Below are positions 37,065 to 48,450 of a DNA stretch of 64,000 bases, in pieces. The position numbers and the translations under genes were made by a program. The stretch comes from Pontederia crassipes (taxonomy: Eukaryota > Streptophyta > Magnoliopsida > Commelinales > Pontederiaceae). The stretch covers positions 8,137,501-8,201,500 of the forward strand of contig CM060196.1 of NCBI GenBank assembly GCA_030549335.1. The letters are read 5' to 3'. Below the pieces are notes generated by a model, which saw only the letters and a program-made list of their open reading frames with translations, was not told the origin of the DNA and searched no databases. Numbering within the stretch: position 1 is the first letter of the stretch; each line of letters starts with the position of its first letter.

Positions 37065-37878
37065 TGCCCAATTTTCTTTTCAACATGATTATTTCTTTTA
37101 TCATTCCAAATTTGTAACATTGAGTAGACATGTTTCAAAAGTGGGATAACCAATTTTACAATTCTCATGAACATTGTAGAATTTACTTATTCTGTATATT
37201 TGCTGTGTCAGTAGTGCCCCAATTAATTTTTTTATTCTTTATTTACCCTCTTTCTCTACATCCAACTCATCAGATAAAGCAGACGGTGCCACAGCGTGCA
37301 AGGATACTATTCTATTGAGGACCACGTCGATTTGATGCCACGAGTAAAAGAAGAGATCGTAGAATTTGTCGTCATTAATATGCATGCAAGTTAGAACATA
37401 AGTATCCACTTTTTATTCTTGCAAGTTAATGAAGGCATTCTGTTTTTAATTAAAAAAAAAGAACATAAGTACGCATTATTATATCCTGTGTGCACCTATG
37501 GAAGAAGAAACTCTGTATGCCAACTTGTCTCTTTCAAGCAACCACGCAGATTCTTTGTATGGATGGTTTTATCATCTTTTCTCATCTTATATGTATGATT
37601 ACTTAATTGTATCATCAAAACACATCCTGTATGAACTTTAACATAATTACCTTTCCTTGGAAAATCCTAGCTTTTCTCTGATATATATTCTGATGAATTT
37701 AGCTTTACGCATCATATGAAGTTAACGTTTTTTTTTTTTAAAAAATAAAGTCCAATTTATGTCTTTGCTAGAGTGACAGTGAATTTAACACGTTATCACT
37801 TTTACTCCGAACCTACTGATGGTGTTCAGTATGCAGCGGGCAAATTGAAATACGTTAGAAGGTTTGAAGACAGGACGA
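37065..37878. repeat. 3' flank of kinase copy 2, duplicated with copy 3
   Basis: This stretch matches the DNA after kinase copy 3 (about 47457-48210) in order: TTGTAACATTGAG, the CATCAAAACACATCCTGTATG block, CTTTTCTCTGAT and TTATCACTTTTACTCCGAAC. The duplication unit therefore extends beyond the gene. Similarity resumes on the far side of the RTE LINE at about 39945. Confidence 0.8.
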
Positions 37879-39932
37879 GACGACGACGACGACGACAACA
37901 ACAAAGCCTTATCCCACTAGGTGGAGTCGGCTATATGGATCATACGACATCGTTCCGCTCTATTAGTAATCAAACCTTTAGGTATATTATTCATCAATAG
38001 ATCTTGCTCTATTAGTTCGCCAAGTGTCCGCCTTGGCCTCCCTCTCCCTCTTTTAATCGGACTTCAGATTATTTGATCTACTCTTCTTACTGACGCATCT
38101 AATGGTCTTATCTGAATATGACCAAATCATCTTAAACGATTCTCTACCATTTTCTCACTAATAGGAGCCACTCCGACTCGTTCACGTATATGGTCATTTC
38201 TAATCTTATCTAATCTTGCATGACCACACATCCATCTCAACATCCTCATTTTGGCTACCCTCAATTTACGTTCATGTTGTCCCTTCATAGCCCAACATTC
38301 ACTACCATATAACACTGTTGGCCTTATAGCAGTACGATAGAATTTTCCTTTAATTTTATTGGGTACTTTTCTATCACAAAGAACTCCAGTGGCTTTTCTC
38401 CACTTACACCAACCAGCTTGAATTCTATGATTAACATCATCATCAATCTCACCATCTTGTCTTACAATTGATCCTAAATATTTAAACTTTGTCACTTGAG
38501 AAATTATATCATCCCCTAACCTAACTTTCAAATCGTCTCTAAGTTGTTTATTTGTGAAATTGCTATGCATATATTCTGTTTTATTCCTACTTAAACGAAA
38601 ACCCTTTGACTCCAACGTATTTCTCCATATTTCTAATTTTGTATTAATCTCTTCTCTTGAATCCGCTAAAAGTACTATATCATCCGCAAATAGCATGCAC
38701 TTAGGTACCTCCTCTGTGATACTCTCGGTTATAGCATCGATAACTAAGTTAAATAGATACGAGTTTAAAGCTGATCCTTGATGTAGGCCAATTCCTATAG
38801 AAAATTCATTTGTCTCACCTCCGGGTGTCCTAACCCTAGTCAATGCCCCATCGTACATATCTTGTATTATCTTAATGTAGGCAACACTCACCCTCTTCTT
38901 CTGCAAGACTTTCCAAAGTACATTCCTTGGTACCCGATCATACGCATTCTCTAAGTCAATGAAAGCCATATGTAAGTCTCTTCTCCTACTTCGATACTTC
39001 TCCATCATCCCCCTTAATAAATAAATCGCCTCTGTAGTGGATCTTCCTGGCATGAACCCAAATTGTCTTTCAGAAATACTAGTCTCAATTCTCAATCTAT
39101 GCTCAATCACTTTTTCCCATAATTTCATTGTGTGACTCATAAGTTTAATCACTCTATAATTTGCACAATTCTGAATATCCCTTTTATTTTTGTAAATAGG
39201 AACTAATGTACTTAATCTCCAATCATCAGGCATTTTTTTCGATCGTAAAATCTCATTAAATAGTTTACATAACAACAACACACATTTTTCTCCTAAACAT
39301 TTCCAAACTTCAATCGGTATACCATCCGGTCCAACGGCTTTACCATTCTTCATTTTCTTAAGAACTTCGCTAACCTCCGAGACTCTAATTCTACGATAAA
39401 ATGACCTAGTAAGCTCACATTCGCTAACTGTCTAGTCCTCCAAATCACAACGAGAACCTTCACATCCATCATTAAATAGCTTATAGAAATACTCTTCCCC
39501 ATCTATTCTTAATATCTCTTTGAGTAACTAAAACCTTGTCAACTTCATTTTTTATGCATCTTACTTGATCCAAATCTCTCGACTCATTCTCTTTATTCTT
39601 TGCAATCTTGTAAATCCTTTGTTCACCAGCCTGTATCCCTAACTCCTTATAAAATTCCTCATATGCTTTAGCACGAGCATCACTAACTGCCTTCTTAGCC
39701 TCCATTTTCGTCAAACGATACTTTTTCCAATTGTCAGAACTATTGTCCAAGTGTATCGCCTTGAAACAATTTTTCTTATTACGCACCTTTTTTTGGACCT
39801 CCTCATTCCACCACCAAGTCTCCTTATCTCGTGGTGCAAAACCTTTTGATTCTCCTAAAATGGCTTTAGCAACCATTTCAACATTTTTTGCCACATCCTC
39901 CCACATGATACTAGCATCTCCTTCTAACTCAA
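37879..39932 (-). mobile_element. RTE-type LINE, 5'-truncated and degenerate
   Basis: The minus strand encodes an RTE-clade reverse transcriptase. The 408-codon frame 39353-38127 contains G-K-A-V-G-P-D-G-I-P, F-G-F-M-P-G-R-S-T, F-I-D-L-E-N-A-Y-D-R-V-P and the catalytic F-A-D-D-I-V-L-L-A-D. A preceding fragment at 39906-39481 is the region between endonuclease and RT. No endonuclease is present, so the 5' end is lost near 39932. Breaks include a frameshift between the two frames and TGA in place of the Trp codon after E-N-R-L-R near 38124. The 3' end at 37879-37905 is a short GTC/GTT repeat on the minus strand, typical of plant RTE tails. No convincing target duplication was seen. Confidence 0.9.
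38127..39353 (-). pseudogene. RTE reverse transcriptase fragment
   Basis: This is the open part of the LINE above. The polymerase fingers, palm and thumb region is complete, with the Y/F-A-D-D catalytic motif intact, and is followed by the conserved R-M-L-R-W-M-C-G-H-A-R segment near the C-terminus. It ends at a nonsense codon inside the conserved C-terminal L-R-W-F-G-H motif; sequence beyond the stop still reads F-G-H-I-Q-I-R. There is no endonuclease and no plausible promoter, so it is not expected to be mobile. Confidence 0.88.
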
Positions 39933-40405
39933 AAAAAGAAAAAAAAACTGTGAGCAGAATAAGGAAACTGTTTGTTGGAAGCTATTAAAGTGAATCCTCT
40001 TGGACTTCTTTCAAAAAAAATGTTCGATTTACCAATAAGGGTATTAACTCTAATTTTATACAAAATTTTAGAGAAATAATTAAATTTAAGAGAGATTTCA
40101 GAAAGGTCGTATGAGTATGATGCGGACTTTAGAAGGAAGCAAAACATGGGTTTTAAGAAAAGCAATAGAAACTAAGTGGTAATTATTAATTTAGTTAATT
40201 GATAATTTAGATCATCATTAAAGTAGATTATCATTATTTCAATTAACGCGGACCCACGTTTATGGTGAAGGACCCTAGCCTCCTGAAAATTTTAAAACTT
40301 AATTAATTATATAAATTTTAGGATTAAATGTTAAGACCCCCTTAAATATTTGTGACGAGGCATAATCACACAAAGTATGGCTTTGCTGTATTGGTTTCTT
40401 CCCAC

Positions 40406-40461
40406 TCTTCATAGGTTGCTAGTTCCAATCTTGTCTTCATAGGTTGCTAGTTCCAATCTTG
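40406..40461. repeat. 28-bp perfect tandem repeat, two copies
   Basis: The unit starts TCTTCATAGGTTGCTAGTTC and occurs at 40406-40433 and 40434-40461 without a mismatch. There is no coding context. Perfect identity indicates a recent local duplication. Confidence 0.9.
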
Positions 40462-42299
40462 GCCCCCATTCTGTTTGCTCTCGGTCGGCCTATCATATTT
40501 TTAAGTACTAATAATATAAATGATAATGAAAATATTTAAAGAATAAATTACCAGAATATGCCTAAAGTTTATTTTAGATTTTGATCACATAACATTAAAA
40601 ATAGCAAAACAAAAATAAAAAAATGAATATAGATAAAAGGATATGAATTTGTAAAAGATTCGGAATAATAAAAATATAAGGTTGAATGATATTTATTTAT
40701 TAATAAAATATTCAAAATTATAAAATTAATTTGAATTGATATTTTTGTCAAAATGTATGTAAACCAACTAATAATATATAAAAAAATATCTCTTTTGACT
40801 GCTATTTAAATTATCAATACCTCATATCAAATGGCCCTTGAAAATTTTATAAGGGCTAAGACCCCTTATAACCTTCTAGCTCTTTTTATATTTATCAAAT
40901 GTATTTAATAGAACATGAACTGCTTGTTTTAAAGAAGGTCTATTTACTTAGAAGAAAAAGTCGTCAATTTACAATGTTTTTTTTCTCTCTTTTGTGAAAG
41001 GCTTAAAAGGAGAAAAAAAGTTTGAGGAAAGAAATTTAATTATGTAACATGTTGAAACATGGTTCACAATTTTTCTAGCTGAGACGTAACCAATGAGTTC
41101 AAGAGTTTAGTCATGAAATTGAGTAAATTCGGAATGAAATCGAACTTAGTACTAATTGATCCGGTGGACTTCGATAGACTTGTGTGAACTTAAATAAACT
41201 CAGTCGAAGGATAGAATCATCATATATACACAATTAATCAATATTTTAATATTAAAATTAAAATGAAAATAATATTAAACTTATTTGACAACTAAGAATG
41301 CTGCATGTTTTGATTTGTGTGACTCGTGAACTATTTTGGTATAAAATTCAATTAGAAAATGGAAACATATTTAAATTAATGTTGAAAATTAAGAAAATTA
41401 TTTCGTATTTATTTTTTATCTATATTAAAATAATATTCTAATAAAAATCAGTTTAACTCAATTTAATCCAAGAAGGTCGAACCCATCACCCGAATCTCAC
41501 GTCAAATGGAAGCCCAGTCCGACGTTTTAGAACATTGGAATTAACCTACTGTTTCTAAGTTTTTTATTTAAGTCAACGAATTAATTTGTGGGCTCCACTC
41601 GCAACGCAAGAACAATGAGAAAACTGGAATTTTGGCATCCACGTATAATGTTTGAATCCAAGAACTTTCTCGAGAATTAACTCATTGGATAGAGAAATTT
41701 TAATTTGATGTTTGAACGATTGAATAGATAGATAAAGTTTAATGAATGTTTAGATAAAAAGTAATGTTTTAAAAAATAATTTATTATTTTTTTAAAAAAT
41801 ATTTATATTATTCATTATCATATTTTTATAATTAATCGAAATAGAAGAAAAAGGAACCTAAGGTGAATTTAACATAAAATAGTAATTTAATTAAATGTCA
41901 AAATAATTCAGTATTATATTATACTAATTAACAACATCATATATATATTATATAATTATAACTTATTTAGAAAATCACAATTAATAATTTAACAATATTA
42001 TACTAATAATTAATTATGATAACATTATACTAGTTAATTTTTATTATGATGTACAACAAGTAAAATAAATAAAAAACATAATAATATATTTGATATATAA
42101 GTCTAATTTAGACATGAAAAAATTATAAAAAATAATAATGAATTTTATTAATTTTATTATACCATAGTACTAAGGAAATTGTAATAAATAATTAATACAC
42201 TTATTTATTATTAGACTAAAATAAATTTATTTTACAAATTTATGATAATGTATTATTAAATAAATATATATTATAATATATACGCATATATAATATAAT

Positions 42300-42454
42300 G
42301 GATTAATGTATCTCTAGAGCGCATTTTGCTCTTCTAGTCAAGGGTAAGATAAAATGATAAAATTTAATCATCATATTCATCGATTAGTGAATCAATGATT
42401 GATATGTGCATCATCTCTAAAAAATAAAAGGTACTGTAAAGGTACACTAATTCC
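42300..42454. mobile_element. small MITE (155 bp) with 10-bp TSD
   Basis: The ends GGATTAATGTATCTCTAGAG and GGTACACTAATTCC are imperfect inverted repeats of about 20 bp. The element is flanked by ATAATATAAT on both sides (42290-42299 and 42455-42464). The TSD is low-complexity, so chance is possible; a 9-11 bp duplication would fit a Mutator-like origin. No coding capacity. Confidence 0.45.
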
Positions 42455-43024
42455 ATAATATAATATATACATATAATATTTTTTATTGTTATTAAACTAA
42501 TAGATAAATAGGTCTAGAGGTAAATCCAAAAAGAACATTGCACCTTCTTGCTTTGAAGCAAGAACTTACTTTCTCCAAGTTCAGGTCAGATGACGTTTGA
42601 TGAGAAATTCAAATTCTATTTTTTTATATTAGGATGTTTGGCAGAATTTCAATAAGTCGTTACTCAAATTTTGGTGTCAAACATGGCCTACATATTTGAT
42701 CATCTGTCATATCTTTTGACCTACATAATTTTAACATTATTATTATCATAAATTATTAAAATTTCATAAAATTACTTTTCATAAAATTACAATGTAACAC
42801 ACAGTCCTGAGGGAACCATAGATATCATAAAGTATGGGATGATTGGTCCCAATTGGACATCAACAAGCTTCACATATAAAAGTATTAATTGTAACAATCA
42901 AAATCATATTGACTTAACTTGAAATTCGATATATATATTAAGCATAAAAAGAAGTTATAAAATCGAGTGCATGATGATAAAATGTATTATCCTAATGATA
43001 CAAATAATGCAAATAAATAATATT

Positions 43025-43195
43025 TACTATGAAATCAAACAATTTAAACTAATTGGGATAAAATATAATTATTAAATGTACTATTCTTTTTTGTATGCAA
43101 TATAACAATACTCTATACAAGATATAATAAGAAGAAACGTATAATTTAAAAGAGAAATATAATATTTTCATGATATTTAGTATAATGTGCTTCAT
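43025..43195. repeat. diverged direct repeat, left copy
   Basis: Landmarks include ATGAAATCAAACAATTTAAA, CAATATAACAATACTCTATA, ATATAATAAGAAGAAACGTA and TATAATGTGC, in the same order and spacing as at 43855-44025 with many point changes. It is either an old local duplication or worn ends of an element about 1 kb long. Confidence 0.6.
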
Positions 43196-43854
43196 ATTAT
43201 TTATGATGATAATAAAATAAAATATATCTATTATCAAATAAAAATCAAGAAAAATTATGTTTCATGAAATATACTATTTTAGTGATATATAAATTAGGGG
43301 TAAAAGTAGTTCGAGTCGGATTTTTAGTCCAAAAAAAGTAATCACTATTTTTTGAATCAATTTTTAAAATTTTTTAAAATGTCCTAAAATTATTTTGAAA
43401 AAATACAACTCACCTTCTGACAAGTCAATTTTTTCGAATATTTTTTCAGGACCCTACTTTTATATAATTATATTTTAAAAATATATGTAATAATTTAAAA
43501 TTAATATAAAAATATTTAAGTTTATATTAAATATATAATATGCTACTAAAGATTTAAAGTTATTAAATTAGAGTTCAATAATGTGATAGAAAAGTATGAA
43601 ATTTTATTTTAAAATATTATATCTACAATAAAGAATTGATAATATATGAATTAATTATATAAATAAAAAATGGACTCCAGGGATGGTATGATTTTTTGGG
43701 TGAGGCCCTAATTGTAGTGGGTGAATTTTAATTTAATAAAAATTATTCTAAATCATATTAATATTTCTAATTTTCAATTTTTTGAGTTCATATTTTTAAT
43801 CGAGTAAATTTTTCGAGTTGGTCGGATTTTCCTTATGGTCATAATATAAATGAC

Positions 43855-44025
43855 ACTTATCATGAAATTATGCAATTTCAATCAATTGAGATAAAAGATA
43901 ATTACGAAATATATTGTTCTATTTTATTATGCTATATTATAATACTTTATAAAAAATATAATAAGAAGAAATTCGTAATTTAAGAGATAAATAATATTGT
44001 TCATAAAAATGAATATAATGTGCCT
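43855..44025. repeat. diverged direct repeat, right copy
   Basis: Partner of 43025-43195. Matching landmarks are ATGAAATTATGCAATTTCAA, TATATTATAATACTTTATAA, ATATAATAAGAAGAAATTCG and TATAATGTGC. Same orientation; the start-to-start distance is about 830 bases. No TG...CA ends or target duplication were recognised. Confidence 0.6.
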
Positions 44026-44930
44026 CAGTAGTATTTATTACGTTTTTTTTTCTCGGTAGGAGTATTTGTTATGTTAAAAAAATAAATATTAAAAACAAGT
44101 GTCTAAATAAACAATCAACTATTGAATTCAAACCTGCATTAATGCACCCAACCACAAAAAGCAAACACTAGGTGGACTATTTGTTTTATGATATCCAGTG
44201 GGTCCACGTGCACCGTGACGAGGACCTGGTCATTGGAGGAGGTTTGCGGTTCGTCTACTTGGGGCCAAGTCGAAGGTCGGAGATGGCGCGGATCTGGTCA
44301 ACGGAGGAGGCCGAGAAAAATAAAGCACGGAAGTTTCCTCTGACACAGATTATATCAGGTGTACTTGGTAAAACGAGTCTAAGGACTCCGCATGTGTTAT
44401 GAATAATAGTAATACTATAAAAAACATAAAAAGTAATTATCGCATTAAAATTCTAATAGTATTATCTTTTTTTTAGTGGAAAGTTTTACACTGAGAAGTG
44501 AGATTCTCCTAAAAAAAATCTTAAAATCCTAGATCTGCCCATATTAGCAAGGAGGTCCGCGATTTTATTATAAATTCTATAGCAATGTTAAAAGCTAATA
44601 GTCTTAAAAGTATTCGTTAACGTCCAAATCGAAAAGATAATATTCTGAATTCGTCGAGGACATGCGCGCGTTCTATCGATGGTATTCACCAGATCCTCCG
44701 GGTCTAATAGTATTACCCGGTAAAAGTAAAACAATGAATCTAAGGAGAAAAAAAGAGAGAGCAGAGGAATACTAATCCAAATGTAAACCGACAGTCCTCA
44801 CACGTCAGAAGAGAAAAAAAGGAGGGAGCTCCGTACGTGTGGACAATGGACATCCCTTCCTCTCCTCTTCTAGGGTGTCCTGTTTTCATCTAAGCAGTGC
44901 TCCTTCTCAATCCATACGGAACTTGCCACC

Positions 44931-47456
44931 ATGGCCGTTTCTAGCCATCGCGTCAGTCTCTTCTTCGGCCTTTTCCTCTTATTCGCTAGCTCCCCTTTGC
45001 TCTTGCAGGCGCAAGAACCAACGGCTTCCGCTCCCCGCCAATGGGCCAACGATGGCTCCTCCCTCCATACCGTTAGATACTCAGACGGATCCGTCCGCAG
45101 CATCCTCCTCCGTAACAACGCCGTCACCTCCGATCCCTCCGTAGCTTGTGGCTTCATCTGTAGTACAGGTACTAATCCCTGCAACGACTACCTCTTCGCT
45201 ATATTCTTCGTCGAAAGCGGTAGCCTCGACGTTGTCTACTCGGATATGACTCCAAGAATAGTGTGGTCGGCCAACCAATTCAACCCCGTCGGAGAGACTG
45301 CCACGGTTCGGTTCACGGATGATGGCAACCTCTCCCTTCACGACGCAAACGGCACCCGCGTCTGGTCTACTGACACTTCCGGCAGCTCTGCCATCGGCCT
45401 CAACCTCACCGAAGCTGGTAACTTGGTGCTCTTCGATCAGGACAACAAGACGGTGTGGCAATCGTGGGATCACCCGGCCAACGCGTTAATTCTCGGTCAA
45501 GAATTACGGATGGGGCAAAAGTTGAGGCAAGGTCAGTTTTATGCCACCGTCCTCGACGACGGTTTGTATGCTTTCCTTGATTCAAAACCTCCACAAATCT
45601 CATGCGTTCTTAGTCAAAATGTCACTTCCGGGAACGGCAATTCATACATCGAATACAACAGCTCGAGCCTCGTGTTACACACCGACAAGGACTCGGTACT
45701 GTTAACTAACCTGGTTACTGCGCAGTCGAGGTTTCAATACATGTCGATGGAATACGATGGACGTATCAGAATATTCGATAGGAAACCACGATGGGATATT
45801 GCTGGTGATGTTTTCGACGGATTGAACTGCTATTATCCCTTTGAGTGCGGCGAGTACGGAGTCTCTTCCAATGGCAAATGTACATGTCCGGGAACTGACA
45901 GTGGAAATGGTAGCTATTTCAAGTATATCGACGCCGGAAAGCCGGCGTCAGGTTGCTCTCCTCTTACTAGATTGGACTGCGGATCCATGCAAGACCACCA
46001 GTTCTTGAACCTTACAGAGGTTGCCTACTTCAGCTATATTGACGTCCAAGCAGCAGCAGCATTGAATGGAACAGATGAGCAGACTTGCGTACAGGCGTGC
46101 TTGAGGAATTGTTCTTGTAAAGCAGCTCTCTTTATGTACTATCAAAATGCTAGTGATGGATACTGCGTTTTGCCTTCTCGACTTCTTTCCTTGCGGGAAA
46201 ACAATTCAACAGAATCCGGGTACCATTCCACTGCACACATCAAAGTACAGATCGCACCTGTAAAGAAAAGCTCAAATGTCGCAGTAGTATTGGGATCGAT
46301 CCTTGGTGCATTATCGTTCTTGCTCCTCATAGTTGTCGCTGTCGTTGTGCTCGTTAGAAGACGACGACAGGCTCTCCGAAGAGAATTCATGAAAGAAGAG
46401 TCGCTAGAAGACCACGAGGAGCATTTTGAAGAAATATCAGGAATGCCGACGAGATTTTCCTATGAACAATTAGCATTTGCAACAGGTAATTTCGCCAAAA
46501 AGATTGGGGAAGGTGGATTCGGTTCTGTTTTCTTGGGAGAATTGGGCAAGGAGAATGTGGCAGTGAAGCTCTTAAGCGGCATCAATCAAGGGAGAAAAGA
46601 ATTCTTGGCTGAGGTTCAGACGATTGGCAAAACGCACCACTTCAATCTAGTCAGGCTGATCGGATTCTGCGCCGAGAAGTCGCATCGGATGCTTGTATAC
46701 GAGTACATGCCGAATGGATCTCTGGACAAATGGATCTTTAACAAGGATCAAAACACTGCTCTCAGTTGGCAATTGAGGTGTAAGATCATATTTGACATAG
46801 CCAAGGGATTAGCTTATCTTCATGAAGAATGCGCACAGAGGATTGCTCATCTTGATATCAAGCCGCAGAACATCCTCTTGGATGACAAGTTCAATGCCAA
46901 GGTCTCCGATTTTGGGTTGGCCAAACTGATCGAAAGGGACCAGACCCACGTAATGACCATGATGAGAGGCACCCCTGGATATTTGGCTCCTGAATGGTTG
47001 ACATCTTTTATCACTGAGAAGGTTGATGTTTACAGCTTCGGCGTCTTGGTTTTGGAGATTGTATGCAGAAGAAAGAACCTGGACTCTTCTCAACCGCCTG
47101 AAAGGGCTCATCTCGTACGTCTGCTACAAGATAAAATAAAAATGGACAGGCTTCTTGAATTAATCTGGGACGATGAGAATGGCACGAGAGTGGATAAAGA
47201 TACGGATGAGGCCATTCAAATGTTAAAACTTGCGACTTGGTGCCTCCACCACGATCCTGATCGCAGGCCTTCCATGTCAACTGTAGTGAAGGTCCTGGAA
47301 GGTGTCGTGAACGTGGAAATAGGCGTCGAGATCGACTTCATTGCCAACATTCCGGTCATGCAGAGCCAGTCGTATGACTTGTTCACAAGCTCATCAGACT
47401 ACGCCTCCTCCGCTACACCTCCTCAGTCGGCTTCACTTTTATCAGGAGCCAGATGA
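44931..47456 (+). CDS. G-type lectin S-receptor-like Ser/Thr kinase, SD2-5-like, copy 3 (intact)
   Basis: This intact intronless gene of 841 codons encodes a plasma-membrane receptor-like kinase. Approximate layout: signal peptide 1-28; bulb-type lectin domain 70-200 (I-V-W-S-A-N-Q, G-N-L-V-L-F-D, W-Q-S-W-D-H-P-A-N-A-L); EGF-like cysteines from about 300; PAN domain 348-440 with C-V-Q-A-C-L-R-N-C-S-C; membrane helix about 450-475, then R-R-R-R. The kinase at 515-790 has glycine loop G-E-G-G-F-G-S from 526, ATP-binding Lys546, catalytic Asp642 in H-L-D-I-K-P-Q-N, Mg-binding D-F-G at 660-662 and A-P-E. The residue before the catalytic Asp is Leu, so it is a non-RD kinase, as common in immune receptors. 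Many N-x-S/T glycosylation sites lie in the ectodomain. Start context is CCACCATGGC. It is the best candidate for a functional gene in this array. Ligand unknown; the family is linked to defence, stress and self-recognition. Confidence 0.95.
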   Translation: MAVSSHRVSLFFGLFLLFASSPLLLQAQEPTASAPRQWANDGSSLHTVRYSDGSVRSILLRNNAVTSDPSVACGFICSTGTNPCNDYLFAIFFVESGSLDVVYSDMTPRIVWSANQFNPVGETATVRFTDDGNLSLHDANGTRVWSTDTSGSSAIGLNLTEAGNLVLFDQDNKTVWQSWDHPANALILGQELRMGQKLRQGQFYATVLDDGLYAFLDSKPPQISCVLSQNVTSGNGNSYIEYNSSSLVLHTDKDSVLLTNLVTAQSRFQYMSMEYDGRIRIFDRKPRWDIAGDVFDGLNCYYPFECGEYGVSSNGKCTCPGTDSGNGSYFKYIDAGKPASGCSPLTRLDCGSMQDHQFLNLTEVAYFSYIDVQAAAALNGTDEQTCVQACLRNCSCKAALFMYYQNASDGYCVLPSRLLSLRENNSTESGYHSTAHIKVQIAPVKKSSNVAVVLGSILGALSFLLLIVVAVVVLVRRRRQALRREFMKEESLEDHEEHFEEISGMPTRFSYEQLAFATGNFAKKIGEGGFGSVFLGELGKENVAVKLLSGINQGRKEFLAEVQTIGKTHHFNLVRLIGFCAEKSHRMLVYEYMPNGSLDKWIFNKDQNTALSWQLRCKIIFDIAKGLAYLHEECAQRIAHLDIKPQNILLDDKFNAKVSDFGLAKLIERDQTHVMTMMRGTPGYLAPEWLTSFITEKVDVYSFGVLVLEIVCRRKNLDSSQPPERAHLVRLLQDKIKMDRLLELIWDDENGTRVDKDTDEAIQMLKLATWCLHHDPDRRPSMSTVVKVLEGVVNVEIGVEIDFIANIPVMQSQSYDLFTSSSDYASSATPPQSASLLSGAR

Positions 47457-48450
47457 TACCTGTTTCTTTTGTCATTCCCAAATTGTAACATTGAGCAGGC
47501 ATATGTTTCAAAAGTCGAAACACAAATTTACAATTGTCATGAAGATTGTGGTTCTATTTACTCTGTATCTGCATTTGTTATGTCTAGCCTATTGATTTTT
47601 ATTCTTGATTACCTTCTTTCTCTTCTTCCAACACATCAAACAAAGCAGACGCTGCCACAGGGAACACAGACAGCAGACAAAGAAGAGATTGCAGAATTGC
47701 TTGTCATTGATATTTGTACAAGTTACAACACGAGTATGTATTATTATAGCCTTATGCTCTTATGGAAGGGGGAAAACTGTATGCAAACTTGTTGTTTTCC
47801 ACTAACCAAGCAATTTTTTTGTGTAGATGGTTTTGTCATCTTTTGTCATCTTTTATGTACGATTATTTATATTTATCATCAAAACACATCCTGTATGAAC
47901 TTTAAGATAATTAACTTTGTGTAAAAAAATTGCAAAGCGTTTGGATCAATATACGGAACTGCAAATACTTCGTTGTAACAATTTTCGAGAGCTTCGAGAT
48001 CCTAGCTTTTCTCTGATGTTCTGATGAATTTAACTTTAGTCATCATGATGAGTTTATTTTTAAAAATTTAGTATCAAATATATGTCTTTGCTAGGAGTCT
48101 TTGATGCAAAAGAGTGACATTGAATTTTTTTTTTCTACGTTATCACTTTTACTCCGAACCTACAGATGGTGTTTAGCATGCATTCGGCAAATTGAAATAC
48201 GGTATTCCATATGTGCGGTCTTATTGCTTATAAATTGTGAAGAGAGAAAACTGTGAGCAGAAAAAGAAAATGTTTGTTGGAAGCTATTGAAGTGGATCGC
48301 TGCATCTTATTGAACTTCAACTCCTTCCAAAAAATTCTTCAGATTATTAATAAGGGTGTGGATTGCAATTTTATCAAATTTCTATAAGATCTTTATCATG
48401 AAGTTTTAGGAGAATTTTCAGTATGATGCAGATTCTTAAGATTTGACTTG
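47457..48450. repeat. 3' flank of kinase copy 3, duplicated with copy 2
   Basis: Probable 3' UTR and downstream DNA that aligns with 37065-37878 plus about 39945-40160. It contains no LINE. The point where copy 2 has the RTE LINE corresponds to about 48200-48250 here, so this flank preserves the unoccupied site. Confidence 0.78.

Larger units (their letters stand above)
39933..44930. other. AT-rich DNA between the RTE LINE and kinase copy 3
   Basis: The first 200 bases are the resumed 3' flank of kinase copy 2 (compare AACTGTGAGCAGAA at about 39948 with copy 3 at about 48249). The rest is AT-rich with no gene. Within it are a 28-bp tandem repeat, a 155-bp MITE and a pair of diverged direct repeats, listed separately. 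A CG-richer patch at about 44190-44400 contains a 76-codon frame with no recognised family. The last 100 bases before 44931 are pyrimidine-rich and probably the 5' UTR of kinase copy 3. Confidence 0.5.

Noticed and set aside
44839..45144. 101-codon forward frame over the start of kinase copy 3
   Set aside because: Out-of-frame shadow of the intact receptor kinase starting at 44931.
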